A DNA stretch of 64,000 nt from an uncultured Prevotellaceae bacterium (lineage in GTDB: Bacteria > Bacteroidota > Bacteroidia > Bacteroidales > Bacteroidaceae): assembly GCA_900320845.1 (NCBI GenBank), contig ONTS01000005.1, forward strand, positions 20,123 through 84,122. The letters are read 5' to 3'. Positions 37,242-45,885 of this stretch are shown piece after piece. The notes under the pieces were generated by a model. The model had not been told where the DNA came from. It was given only the letters and a program-made list of their open reading frames with translations, and ran no database searches. Numbering within the stretch: the first letter of the stretch is position 1; the number at the start of each line of letters is the position of its first letter. A program made the position numbers and the translations under genes.

Positions 37242-38696
37242 CTATTGTGCAAATACCTCCTCTATCACCTCGTGGTCATTGAAGTGGTGTTTCACGCCTT
37301 TTATTTCTTGATAGTCTTCGTGTCCTTTTCCTGCCACAAGTACCACGTCGCCCTTGTCAGCCATGGTGCATGCCGTGCGAATGGCCTCTCTTCGGTCGAC
37401 GATGCAGAGTGTTTTCTTCATTTGTGGGGCGTTGAGTCCGGCTGCCATTTCGTCGATGATGGTTTGCGGGTCCTCAAAGCGCGGGTTGTCGCTGGTCAGT
37501 ATGACGATATCGCTTGCTATAGCTGCCTGTTGTGCCATGAGAGGGCGTTTCCCTGCATCTCTGTTGCCACCTGCTCCGCACACGGTGATGATGCGCCCCT
37601 TCCCATTTTGCACGTCGTGCAGGGCTGTAAGCACGTTGGCGAGAGCGTCAGGCGTGTGGGCATAGTCCACCACGGCAACTCTTCCGTCGGCTGCATACAC
37701 CGGCTGTAGGCGACCGCTGACGCTGTGCAGGGTACTCATGGCGAGCAGTATTTCCTCGCGGCTTTGTCCGAGCATGCGGGCGCAGCCGTAGACGGCGAGA
37801 AGGTTGCTCACGTTGAAGCGTCCTATGAACTGAACGCCTACCTCTTGTCCGTCTATTTCAAGGTACATACCTTCGAAGTGGCACTCAAGGATGTGTGCGC
37901 GGAAGTCAGCCATGCGCTGAACGGAGTACGTCTTCACCTCAGCCTTCGTGTTTTGCGTCATGAACAGACCATTCTTGTCGTCGGCATTGGTGATGGCAAA
38001 GGCTTGTTTGCCTAAGGAGTCGAAGAAAAGTTTCTTGGCGTCGCGGTAATTCTCCAGTGTCTTGTGGAAATCGAGGTGATCTCGCGTGAGGTTGGTGAAG
38101 ATGCCGCCTCTGAATGTGAGTCCGCCGATGCGGTGTTGGGCTATGGCGTGCGACGAACATTCCATGAACACATACTCGCACTGAGCATCTGCCATGCGTG
38201 CCAGCAGGCTGTTGAGTGCTATGGCGTCCGGAGTGGTGTGTGTGGCAGGAATGGCTTTGCCGTCAATGTAGTTGCACACTGTGGAGATGAGTCCGCAGCG
38301 GTGTCCCCATTGGCGGTACATATTATATAGGAGTGTGGCAATGGTGGTCTTTCCGTTGGTACCTGTCACACCTACGAGGGTAAGGTGTCGTGACGGATGA
38401 CCGTGGAAAGCCGATGCTAGAGGTCCTATTGCCACCGAGGTGTCGTCCACCTGTATGATGGTGGTGTCAGTATCGTTTTTCCAATCACCCACTTCCTCGC
38501 ATACTATTGCCGAAGCACCTTGTGCCAGTACGGCAGGTATGTAGCTATGTCCGTCTGTTTGCGTGCCGCGCATGGCTACGAACAGTCCGCCTTGGCTCAC
38601 CCGACGCGAGTCAAGGGCTATGTGGTCTATGTCGACAGCCGTGCTGCCGATGATGTTGCTGACCTTTATGTCTTGCAGAATGGTGGAAAGTATCAT
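37242..38696 (-). CDS. murE: UDP-MurNAc-L-Ala-D-Glu--meso-2,6-diaminopimelate ligase
   Basis: Adds the third residue of the stem peptide. The P-loop GTNGKTT lies at 112-118. The substrate-selecting motif reads DNPR at 403-406, the form that recognises meso-diaminopimelate rather than lysine. The C-terminal [10 protein letters not shown] motif is present. Length 484. This agrees with the diaminopimelate dehydrogenase gene at the right edge of the window. It lies 53 bases after ftsI. Confidence 0.96.
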   Translation of the reverse strand: MILSTILQDIKVSNIIGSTAVDIDHIALDSRRVSQGGLFVAMRGTQTDGHSYIPAVLAQGASAIVCEEVGDWKNDTDTTIIQVDDTSVAIGPLASAFHGHPSRHLTLVGVTGTNGKTTIATLLYNMYRQWGHRCGLISTVCNYIDGKAIPATHTTPDAIALNSLLARMADAQCEYVFMECSSHAIAQHRIGGLTFRGGIFTNLTRDHLDFHKTLENYRDAKKLFFDSLGKQAFAITNADDKNGLFMTQNTKAEVKTYSVQRMADFRAHILECHFEGMYLEIDGQEVGVQFIGRFNVSNLLAVYGCARMLGQSREEILLAMSTLHSVSGRLQPVYAADGRVAVVDYAHTPDALANVLTALHDVQNGKGRIITVCGAGGNRDAGKRPLMAQQAAIASDIVILTSDNPRFEDPQTIIDEMAAGLNAPQMKKTLCIVDRREAIRTACTMADKGDVVLVAGKGHEDYQEIKGVKHHFNDHEVIEEVFAQ

Positions 38697-38749
38697 GGGT
38701 AATGGATGATGGGTGTTATGTTAATAGAGTCGTAGGTGTGTTGATGGGT

Positions 38750-40879
38750 TTAGCCCAGTCGCAGCACGGCCAACTGTTTGGGACCAATCTTGGTACCTGC
38801 GGAGATGCTTTGTTCTATAACTCTGCCTCGTCCTTCAATTTTTACCTTCAATCCTCGTTTTTCTAGCATGGAAAGTGCGTCGCGTGCACCCATACCGAGC
38901 ACGTTGGGCATAATGTTGGCTTGATATTGCTCCAACTTTTTGAGGTTGAAGTTCTTGTTTGAGTAGTTGGCGGTTCCATGTGTAGGTGCAGCTGAGCGCG
39001 GGGTGTTCTGCCATTCGCCCGAGGTCTTGTACCCCAGCTTTGTCAATACGATGTCGGTGGCTCTCAGGTCGCCGCGTTTCACGTCGGGATAGAGGCGTGC
39101 TGTTGCTTCCTTGGCTTTCTTAGAGTCGCGTTTGATGTCCTGTGCCATGATGCCTTCGGCAATATTGTGGAACACTATTCCACTCATGGCTCCTCCTGAG
39201 CCACCATATTGTTTCTGTATGCACACAATGCACGTGTATCGGGGTTTGTCAGCGGGGAAGTATCCGCAGAAACTGAGCAGATAGCGCATAACTCCAGCGC
39301 GGTAGCCGCCAGGACCGGCAATCTGTGCAGTACCTGTCTTACCAGCCACCTTGAACAGTTTGGAGCCGGCTCTCTTTCCCAATCCTACCGACACCACCTT
39401 TTCGAGCATTTTCTGCATCTTTGCTATGGCATCCTTGTTGGCTATCTGGTCTTTCATGACTACCGGTGCGATTTTTTCCACCACCTTGCCGTCGCGGCGT
39501 ATCTCTTTGACGATGCGCGGACGCATCATCTTGCCGTTGTTAGCAATGGCGTTGTAGAATGTCAGGGTTGAGATGGGGGGCACCTGAGTGACGTATCCGA
39601 TACTCATCCAAGGCAAGTCAGACTTACTCCAGCTCTTTTTTTCAGCCGGACCTTTGATTCGTGGTGGTTGATATCCAGGTAGAGGCAGTTTCAGGTCAAC
39701 ACCGATGCCTACGCGTCGAAGGCCTTCTACAAATGCCTGTGGGTTGGAGCGATAGCCGTTGTCTATGATGGTGCTGACGCCGATGTTGGAGCTTTGCTGC
39801 AGAATTTCGGGCACTGTCAGGGCACCATAGCCTCCTTTCGACCAGTTGTGGTCCTTCATCTCGCGTCCATACATCATCTTCTTACCACCCATACAGTTTA
39901 TTACTTGTGTGGTGTCAGTCTTTTTGTCGTCTAAGGCTACCAGTATGCTTGCAGTTTTGAAAACTGAGCCCGGTTCCATTAAGTCGGCGATGGCATGCGG
40001 GTACTGCTCCGTGTAGGAGCCGTCGGAGTTGAGGTCGAGGTTGACCATTGCCTTGATATCACCTGTTTCCACTTCCATGACGATGGCTACGCCAGTGTAT
40101 GCACCGATTTCCGTAAGCTCTTCGCGCAGGTAGCGTTCAGCCATGTCCTGTATATTGACGTCAAGTGTGGTGACGATGTCAGCTCCGTCTATGGGTGCCT
40201 TCTCACTTATTGTGAGTATCTTGTCGCGCACTTTCGTCTGTCTTCTCCATCCGTCCTGTCCACGCAGTATGCTGTCGAAGGCCTGTTCCAGTCCTGCTCG
40301 CGGCTCGTCAAGGTCTCCGTAGATGTTGCCGAGCGTTCGTATGGCGAGACGGTCGAACGGATGTTTGCGTGCAGCGTTGTCTTCAGCCGTGAAACCACCT
40401 TGATAGGGGAGCAGACGGAACAGAGGGAGCTTTTTTACTTCCTGCAGTGTGTTGTAGTCAATGCGTTTCGGCCACAATGCCCAGTGCTGCGACTGTTTCT
40501 TTTTGCCTTGTTCGATGTTGGCACGTATCTCGTCAGCACTCTTTTCGGGGAATATTTGGTGCATTCTGTCGCACAATGTGTCCAAAGACTGCTCCAGCAT
40601 GGCACTCTTACGTGCACCACCGGCTTTGAAGTCCATGAAGATGCGGTATTCGGGCAAGGTGCTTGCCATGAGCTGACCGTCACAACTGAGTATGTTGCCA
40701 CGATGCGCTGGGTCGGGAAGACTATCTACTTTAAGACGCGAGAAGACCTTTTCCCAATAAGGACGCTTCACAGTCATTGTGTGGATTACCTTACCGATGA
40801 TTAAAAACCCAAACACGATCATTACAACGATGATGCCTGAGTAGCGTGGCATGGTCTTCTTTTTGTCGAGTTTGCTCAT
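38750..40879 (-). CDS. ftsI: septal peptidoglycan transpeptidase FtsI (class B PBP) with PASTA domain
   Basis: Cross-links septal peptidoglycan, partner of FtsW. The 709 residues have one N-terminal membrane anchor (about 14-33, GIIVVMIVFGFLIIGKVI), a pedestal domain, and the transpeptidase domain. Its motifs are S305-V-F-K308, S363-S-N365 and K514-T-G-T. The last 60 residues (IMPNVLGMGARDALSML onwards) form a PASTA domain, frequent in Bacteroidota FtsI but absent from E. coli. It lies 114 bases after the FtsL-like gene and 53 before murE. Confidence 0.95.
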   Translation of the reverse strand: MSKLDKKKTMPRYSGIIVVMIVFGFLIIGKVIHTMTVKRPYWEKVFSRLKVDSLPDPAHRGNILSCDGQLMASTLPEYRIFMDFKAGGARKSAMLEQSLDTLCDRMHQIFPEKSADEIRANIEQGKKKQSQHWALWPKRIDYNTLQEVKKLPLFRLLPYQGGFTAEDNAARKHPFDRLAIRTLGNIYGDLDEPRAGLEQAFDSILRGQDGWRRQTKVRDKILTISEKAPIDGADIVTTLDVNIQDMAERYLREELTEIGAYTGVAIVMEVETGDIKAMVNLDLNSDGSYTEQYPHAIADLMEPGSVFKTASILVALDDKKTDTTQVINCMGGKKMMYGREMKDHNWSKGGYGALTVPEILQQSSNIGVSTIIDNGYRSNPQAFVEGLRRVGIGVDLKLPLPGYQPPRIKGPAEKKSWSKSDLPWMSIGYVTQVPPISTLTFYNAIANNGKMMRPRIVKEIRRDGKVVEKIAPVVMKDQIANKDAIAKMQKMLEKVVSVGLGKRAGSKLFKVAGKTGTAQIAGPGGYRAGVMRYLLSFCGYFPADKPRYTCIVCIQKQYGGSGGAMSGIVFHNIAEGIMAQDIKRDSKKAKEATARLYPDVKRGDLRATDIVLTKLGYKTSGEWQNTPRSAAPTHGTANYSNKNFNLKKLEQYQANIMPNVLGMGARDALSMLEKRGLKVKIEGRGRVIEQSISAGTKIGPKQLAVLRLG

Positions 40880-40993
40880 GGTGACGAATGGAGATATTTG
40901 GGCTTATATGTTAGATTGTTATTTCGTTGTCGGTTTTGTTCGTTGTTTTTGGGGTGTGAGTATATGCTGTCGGTTAGTAAGTGGGGTAGGGTG

Positions 40994-41542
40994 TCACTCT
41001 TCTACTTCTATATAAAAAGGAGGTTGCTCGAGTGCTTTGAGTGTGGTGTCTTTGTTTTCTTTCAGTTTTTGGAGCACGTTGGTTTCGCGTGTGAGCTCTG
41101 TCAGTTCACTGCTCATGCTCAGGCTCTTCTTCTGTATGTCCTGCAACTCTTGTTCCAGTTGTGCAATCTCTATCTGTGCAGACTGGCAGCGGTAGCGGTT
41201 GCTGATGTACACTAACATGAAAACCGTGATAAGCAGTATGACGCCTACCTGTGCCTTCACCTGTTTGGCGTTGAGTATGTCGCCACCCAGAATCTTACGC
41301 AGTGTAAACTGGCTGGAGTTTGGGTGCTCCTCTTCTACAGCCGTCTTGCGTATCATCTCTTTCAGCGACACGTCTTCACTGTCGTTGTCATGGCTTTTGG
41401 TTTCGGTCACATCCTCATCGCTGTCGGCAGCAGGAGCGGTGGCGGTTTCTTCGTCAACGCTCTCACTGTTGGTGATGATTAGCTGCGGAATAGCTTCTGG
41501 CTCAACAGGGATGATCTGCTCGTTATCGTCTTGTGGTTTCAA
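40994..41542 (-). CDS. FtsL-like division protein
   Basis: Small bitopic protein at the position of ftsL in the dcw cluster. Of 182 residues, the first 90 or so are acidic and polar (many D, E, S, T) and predicted cytoplasmic. One membrane segment follows at about 100-113 (VGVILLITVFMLVYI), then a predicted coiled coil (QSAQIEIAQLEQELQDIQKK onward). This topology and position fit FtsL, which assembles with FtsQ and FtsB, but the primary sequence diverges so the call depends on context. The long acidic N-terminal part is notable, since E. coli FtsL has only about 35 residues there. Confidence 0.78.
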   Translation of the reverse strand: MKPQDDNEQIIPVEPEAIPQLIITNSESVDEETATAPAADSDEDVTETKSHDNDSEDVSLKEMIRKTAVEEEHPNSSQFTLRKILGGDILNAKQVKAQVGVILLITVFMLVYISNRYRCQSAQIEIAQLEQELQDIQKKSLSMSSELTELTRETNVLQKLKENKDTTLKALEQPPFYIEVEE

Positions 41543-41615
41543 TGTGTTAGGCGATATTATGGGTTATGACTTATCGTTCTCGTGTGTCAGCTATATGCTG
41601 TGCAGGGCGTTATTC

Positions 41616-42569
41616 TTATTTCTTTATGCCCACTCTCATCTTAGCGCTTCGGCTTCGTGGGTTGTTCTGCTGTTCCTCTTCCGACGGCACCACCACTTTT
41701 CCTCGCTGTGTGTCGAAGGGTGTCTGTCTATTGCCGTAGATGTCTTCGGCTATTCGTCCCTCAATGTTTCCCGAACGCAGGAAGAGTTTCACCAGTCTGT
41801 CCTCCAGCGAGTGGTATGTGATGACCACCAGTCTTCCTCCCGGTCGCAGCAGTCGTGCCGCTGCTGTGAGCAGACTGCTCAGTGCTTCCATCTCGCTGTT
41901 CACCTCTATGCGCAGAGCCTGAAATACTTTGGCGAGCTCTTGTTTGCGTCTATCGCCTCGCATCATGCTGTCAGCGATATCAACCAGCTGGTAGGTGGTC
42001 TCAATGGGGCTCTGACTACGTTGTCTGACTACAGCAGCTGCCAGCCGATGGGCGTTGTGCAGCTCGCCGTATAGTCTGAAAATATTGCACAGTTGCTGTT
42101 CGCTGTAGGTGTTGAGCACCTGTGCGGCAGTGAGTGGCGCCTGCCTGTTCATACGCATATCTAACGGGGCATCGCTGCGGAAAGAGAAACCGCGCTCGGC
42201 GGTGTCGAAGTGGTGACTGGAGACGCCCAAATCGGCTAAGATTCCGTCTACACTCTCCACGTCGTAGTAGCGCATCCATTGCCACAGGTAACGGAAGTTG
42301 CTGCGTATCAGCTGCAATGGTGTGGCGTAGAGCTGTGTGTTGTCGTTGTTTGTCTTGCGACGCTGACAGCCACGTGCTATGGCGTCAGCATCTTGGTCGA
42401 GGGCAAACAGCCTGCCGTTGCCCTGCAGCCGACGTAGTATTTCGTCGCTATGTCCGCCACCGCCGTAGGTGACGTCCACGTAAGTGCCGCCTTGATGTAC
42501 ATTCAAAGCATCGATGCTCTTGCTCAGCAACACAGGCACATGATAGGGTACGCAACTATTGTCTGTCAT
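41616..42569 (-). CDS. rsmH: 16S rRNA (cytosine1402-N4)-methyltransferase
   Basis: Methylates N4 of C1402 in the 16S rRNA decoding site using SAM. The 317 residues begin with HVPVLLSKSIDAL and have the SAM motif YVDVTYGGGGHS at 30-41. FALDQDADAIA, GILADLGVSSHHFDTAERGFSF and the C-terminal RPGGRLVVITYHSLEDRLVK complete the RsmH pattern. It is 14 bases after mraZ, the standard first pair of the dcw cluster. Confidence 0.96.
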   Translation of the reverse strand: MTDNSCVPYHVPVLLSKSIDALNVHQGGTYVDVTYGGGGHSDEILRRLQGNGRLFALDQDADAIARGCQRRKTNNDNTQLYATPLQLIRSNFRYLWQWMRYYDVESVDGILADLGVSSHHFDTAERGFSFRSDAPLDMRMNRQAPLTAAQVLNTYSEQQLCNIFRLYGELHNAHRLAAAVVRQRSQSPIETTYQLVDIADSMMRGDRRKQELAKVFQALRIEVNSEMEALSSLLTAAARLLRPGGRLVVITYHSLEDRLVKLFLRSGNIEGRIAEDIYGNRQTPFDTQRGKVVVPSEEEQQNNPRSRSAKMRVGIKK

Positions 42570-42583
42570 GCTGCGGGGCGGTA

Positions 42584-43054
42584 TTAGATGAGTGGTGTCT
42601 CGGGTGTGGCTGTGCCTAATAGTTCTTCGAGAGCGGCACTAAAAGCCGTTCCTTCCATAAAGGGTTTCTCCGTTGCAGTGGCCGACCACAGTTCAATAGT
42701 GTCACCCATGCCAATACAACGCACGGAGGTACTGATGGATGCTATCTGCAAATAGCGCTTCGGAATAAGAATACGACCGTTGCTGTCGAAGTCCATGCGT
42801 TCCACATCAGATACAAATTGTCTGAATATCTGCTGGTGCTGTGCGTTCCATCGGTTCAGACGCGAACGCAAAAAGTCCATCTGTTCGTTCCACACACTTT
42901 CAGGATATACCACCAGACAAGGCTGAAACACATCCTTACGCAACACAATGCGCTCCTCGGCGGCAGCCAGAAGTTCACGTCTGAACACTGCCGGGAAGAA
43001 TATGCGACCTTTGTTGTCGATTTTGGCTTCTATGTTACCTAAAAAGCGTGGCAT
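42584..43054 (-). CDS. mraZ: transcriptional regulator MraZ
   Basis: DNA-binding regulator of the dcw cluster with two AbrB-like halves that together form a ring-shaped oligomer. The DxxxR signature of each half is visible: D13-x3-R17 in IDNKGRIFFP and D90-x3-R94 in FDSNGRILIP. Length 156 fits. In E. coli, MraZ binds TGGGN repeats spaced by 5 bases and represses its own operon. Exactly such an array lies just upstream here, over the promoter, so autoregulation is strongly suggested. Confidence 0.95.
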   Translation of the reverse strand: MPRFLGNIEAKIDNKGRIFFPAVFRRELLAAAEERIVLRKDVFQPCLVVYPESVWNEQMDFLRSRLNRWNAQHQQIFRQFVSDVERMDFDSNGRILIPKRYLQIASISTSVRCIGMGDTIELWSATATEKPFMEGTAFSAALEELLGTATPETPLI

Positions 43055-43077
43055 GCTTGAGATTTTTTATCGGACTT

Positions 43078-43085
43078 CAAAGGTA
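43078..43085 (-). promoter_or_regulatory. -7 element of the mraZ / dcw promoter
   Basis: On the minus strand this reads TACCTTTG, a full match to TAnnTTTG, 23 bases before the mraZ start codon. The -33 region falls inside the TGGGG array; no TTG is present there. Confidence 0.7.
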
Positions 43086-43095
43086 AGAACTTTTT

Positions 43096-43120
43096 CCCCA
43101 CCTTTCCCCACTTTCCCCCA
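43096..43120 (-). promoter_or_regulatory. MraZ-binding array, three TGGGG boxes at 10-bp spacing
   Basis: On the minus strand TGGGG occurs at 43116-43120, 43106-43110 and 43096-43100, each exactly 10 bases apart (5-base box, 5-base spacer rich in A). This is the known MraZ operator form. It covers the region where the -33 element should lie, so bound MraZ should block RNA polymerase. Confidence 0.8.
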
Positions 43121-43123
43121 AAA

Positions 43124-43914
43124 TTTTTCATTAGGGTGAAAAAAGCTGCAAAATAGCGTTTGTAGGGCGTTTTAGAGGGGTTGAATATGGGCGCTAATAG
43201 GAAAAAATAACGCTATACCCTTGGCTGTTTTTGCACAGGGTGAAGAAAAAAGTGCAGAATGTGGGGATTTTTCCTTTGGCCGAGAGTGATACATGCGGTG
43301 TGTTCCGAGGGGTCTTCCCTGTCCGTTTTCGTGCTCGTTATATGGGTGATTTGCTTGTAAAACGAGAGCTGTTAGGCAGCGTTGCGGGAGTGATTTGCCG
43401 TAGAATGGGAGAGATATTGCAGGATAACAGAAGCAATTTATTCCTGATAGGGAAGTTATTAGTGTCAATCCTGAAAGTCATTGAGTGATGGCCAAAAACC
43501 AATCTCGTTGACTTTGGTCACCAATCTCGTCGATTTTGGTATGCAACCGTTCCTCTTTCATTTTTCGAATGAGCAACAAAGGCAAAGCAATAGTGATATT
43601 TTTGCTTTCCAAAATTGCAGATTTAGTTGCCCGATTTTGCCATCCAAAAGGACTAATATTTCCTGCTGGATGTTCCTTGTGTGATGGCCAGGTGAGAAAA
43701 GGTTAACAATCAGGTGTGTTTCGATCGGCTTACGGGTGCATAAATGTGCGTCTGCAGATGGTTGCTGATAGGTGTGTAAGTTGTTGATAATCCACATATT
43801 TTCGCTTCTCGTGCGTGTCTTCGTGCGCTCGCGTTCTTATTTTTTAAGAGTATGTCAGCAGGTTTCAACTTTTCTTTTTTCTTTGCAGATGGTGCGGAAA
43901 AGTAGTGTTTAATA
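43124..43914. other. long intergenic region between the dcw cluster and glsA
   Basis: About 790 bases without a convincing gene. Open frames of 67-98 codons exist on both strands but overlap one another, lack promoters and resemble no family I know. A loose direct repeat (AGGGTGAA followed by an A-rich stretch and TGCA) occurs near 43133 and 43235. The palindromic repeat copy B lies at 43498-43540. Confidence 0.55.
43498..43540. repeat. dispersed palindromic repeat, copy B (two tandem units)
   Basis: Two 21-bp units of form ACCAA-N11-TTGGT at 43498-43518 and 43520-43540, one base apart, so the period is 22. They differ at only a few central positions. The second is followed by TGCAACCG, as in copy A near 26.36 kb. 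Confidence 0.75.
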
Positions 43915-43946
43915 TTTGGCGAAGAGAATAAAAAGTCGTTACTTTG
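43915..43946 (+). promoter_or_regulatory. promoter of the glsA-glsB-ribF unit
   Basis: TTTG at 43915-43918, a 20-base spacer and TTACTTTG at 43939-43946 (one mismatch to TAnnTTTG). The start codon is 87 bases further on. Confidence 0.65.
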
Positions 43947-44032
43947 CATATTTGGTAAGTCATCTGCGTCGGTGCTTCAAACATCTTCGCAGGGCCTGTT
44001 TTCCCTCTTTACCAACCAACTAGAACAGTGTT

Positions 44033-44872
44033 ATGGATACCATCACCAAGAAAACCATCGACATCGACAAGGTGCTGTCCTCCAAGGCAGGCAGTAAGGC
44101 ACGTTTTGTGCCGCGTTTTGTGCGTAATTGGCTAAAACGCATTATCCATCAGGACGAGATTAACGAGTTTCTGTGGGCCAATCGTGACAAGGAGGGCGTT
44201 GATTGGCTCGAGGCGGTGCTCGAATATCTCGATGTGAAGCTCAATGTGCGTGGTGTGGAGAATCTTCCCGTTGCCGATGAGGGCCAATGCTTTACATTTG
44301 TGAGTAATCACCCCTTAGGCGGAGCCGACGGTGTGGCAGTAGGAGCCGTCATCGGCCGCCACTACGAAGGCAAGGTGAAGTATTTGGTGAACGACCTGCT
44401 GATGAATCTGCCCAACCTTGCGCCGTTGTGCATCCCCATCAACAAGACTGGTGCTCAGGGCCGACAGTTTCCTGCCATGGTAGAAGCCGGATTCAAGAGC
44501 GACAACCACATTATCATGTTCCCTGCCGGTCTGTGTTCGCGCAAGCAGAAGGGCGTTATCCACGACCTACCGTGGAAGAAGACTTTTGTGGTGAAGAGCC
44601 AGCAGACCCAGCGCAACGTGGTGCCTATACACTTCAGCGGTAGCAACTCTAACAGATTTTACCGCATTGCCAACATCACACGCCGGCTTGGCATTAAGTT
44701 CAATGTCGCCATGCTCTTTCTCGTCGACGAGATGTATCGCAACAGACATAAGACATTTACTATAACCATAGGAGCTCCAATACCTTACACGACATTTGAC
44801 AGTCAGCGCACACCGACACAGTGGGCAACGTGGGTAGAAGATAAGGTATACAGCCTCAATCATAAACCATAG
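44033..44872 (+). CDS. glsA: acyltransferase of the glycine-lipid pathway (GlsA/OlsA-like)
   Basis: PlsC-fold acyltransferase of 279 residues. The active-site motif is NHPLGGADG, with H93 and D99, the GlsA/OlsA variant of the NHx4D box. FPAGLCSRKQKG stands in place of the FPEGTRS acceptor-side motif. In Bacteroides thetaiotaomicron, GlsA adds a second acyl chain to N-acyl glycine made by GlsB; the gene directly downstream here is the GlsB-like one, only 2 bases away. The assignment therefore rests on both sequence and pairing. No membrane segment is obvious, so it probably associates peripherally with the inner membrane. Confidence 0.78.
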   Translation: MDTITKKTIDIDKVLSSKAGSKARFVPRFVRNWLKRIIHQDEINEFLWANRDKEGVDWLEAVLEYLDVKLNVRGVENLPVADEGQCFTFVSNHPLGGADGVAVGAVIGRHYEGKVKYLVNDLLMNLPNLAPLCIPINKTGAQGRQFPAMVEAGFKSDNHIIMFPAGLCSRKQKGVIHDLPWKKTFVVKSQQTQRNVVPIHFSGSNSNRFYRIANITRRLGIKFNVAMLFLVDEMYRNRHKTFTITIGAPIPYTTFDSQRTPTQWATWVEDKVYSLNHKP

Positions 44873-44874
44873 CT

Positions 44875-45885
44875 ATGAGACAAATGCTTCCCATTATTGA
44901 GCCGGTAGACAAGAGCCTGCTCAAATCCGAACTTACTCCTGAGTGCCAGCTGCGTCTTACCAATAAAAGTCATAACGATATCTATATTGTTGACGCCCAT
45001 TGTGCTCCCAACGTGATGAACGAGATCGGTCGTCAGCGTGAGGAGGCATTCCGTGCAGCCGGTGGAGGTACGGGAAAGGCTGCCGACATCGACGAGTTTG
45101 ATACCATGGACAACTGCTACAAGCAGCTCATAGTCTGGAATCCAGAAGAAGAAGAAATCATTGGTGGCTACCGCTATAAGCTCGGCAGCGAAGTGGAGTT
45201 TGATGAACAGGGACAACCAGTGCTCGCCACAAGCCACATGTTTCATTTCTCCGAAGAATTTATCAAGGAATACATGCCCCATACCATAGAGCTGGCACGT
45301 TCATATGTGGCTGTGAAATACCAAAATACACGCCTTGGGTCCAAAAGTCTCTTTGCCTTGGACAACCTATGGGACGGATTGGGTGCCCTCTCCGTAGTGA
45401 TGAAGGACGTTCGCTACTTCTTCGGAAAAGTGACGATGTACCCTTCCTATGTGCGCAAAGGCAGAGATATGATACTCTATTTCCTCAACAAGTACTTCCA
45501 CGACCCCGACCAGCTCATCATCCCAAAGAATCCGCTCAATATCGAAGAGAATCCTGAAACCCTTGCTGCCATATTCAGTGGCAACAACTTTAGGGAGGAC
45601 TACAAGATACTCAATACCGAGATACGCCATATGGGCTACAACATCCCGCCGCTGGTCAACGCATATATGAATCTGAGCCCTACCATGCGCATGTTCGGCA
45701 CTGCTGTTAACGACGGCTTCGGCGATGTGGAGGAAACGGGCATACTGATAGCCATGGATGAGATATTTGAAGAGAAAAGAATAAGACATATACAGTCGTT
45801 TATAGAACAACATCCAGAACTCATACAACTGACATCAGGCGCCAACAAAGTGATATATCCCGATACGAACAGTAACGACGCATGA
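44875..45885 (+). CDS. glsB: N-acyltransferase of the glycine-lipid pathway (GlsB/OlsB-like, hemolysin-family GNAT)
   Basis: A 336-residue acyltransferase with the Acetyltransf_5 GNAT fold often annotated as putative hemolysin. Typical stretches are EAFRAAGGGTGKAADIDEFD, IIGGYRYKLGSE and ELARSYVAVKYQ, the last close to the acyl-donor site. GlsB of Bacteroides forms N-(3-hydroxyacyl)glycine, the first step to glycine lipids and commendamide. It starts 2 bases after glsA and overlaps ribF by 4 bases, so all three are translationally linked. The substrate assignment is by family and context. Confidence 0.78.
   Translation: MRQMLPIIEPVDKSLLKSELTPECQLRLTNKSHNDIYIVDAHCAPNVMNEIGRQREEAFRAAGGGTGKAADIDEFDTMDNCYKQLIVWNPEEEEIIGGYRYKLGSEVEFDEQGQPVLATSHMFHFSEEFIKEYMPHTIELARSYVAVKYQNTRLGSKSLFALDNLWDGLGALSVVMKDVRYFFGKVTMYPSYVRKGRDMILYFLNKYFHDPDQLIIPKNPLNIEENPETLAAIFSGNNFREDYKILNTEIRHMGYNIPPLVNAYMNLSPTMRMFGTAVNDGFGDVEETGILIAMDEIFEEKRIRHIQSFIEQHPELIQLTSGANKVIYPDTNSNDA

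Noticed and set aside
43498-43540. CRISPR array
   Set aside because: The two units are adjacent with a single base between them, palindromic, and have no unique spacers; no cas gene is near.
43172-43684. Small open frames of 67-98 codons between mraZ and glsA
   Set aside because: They overlap each other on opposite strands, run through the palindromic repeats and have no promoter or recognisable domain.
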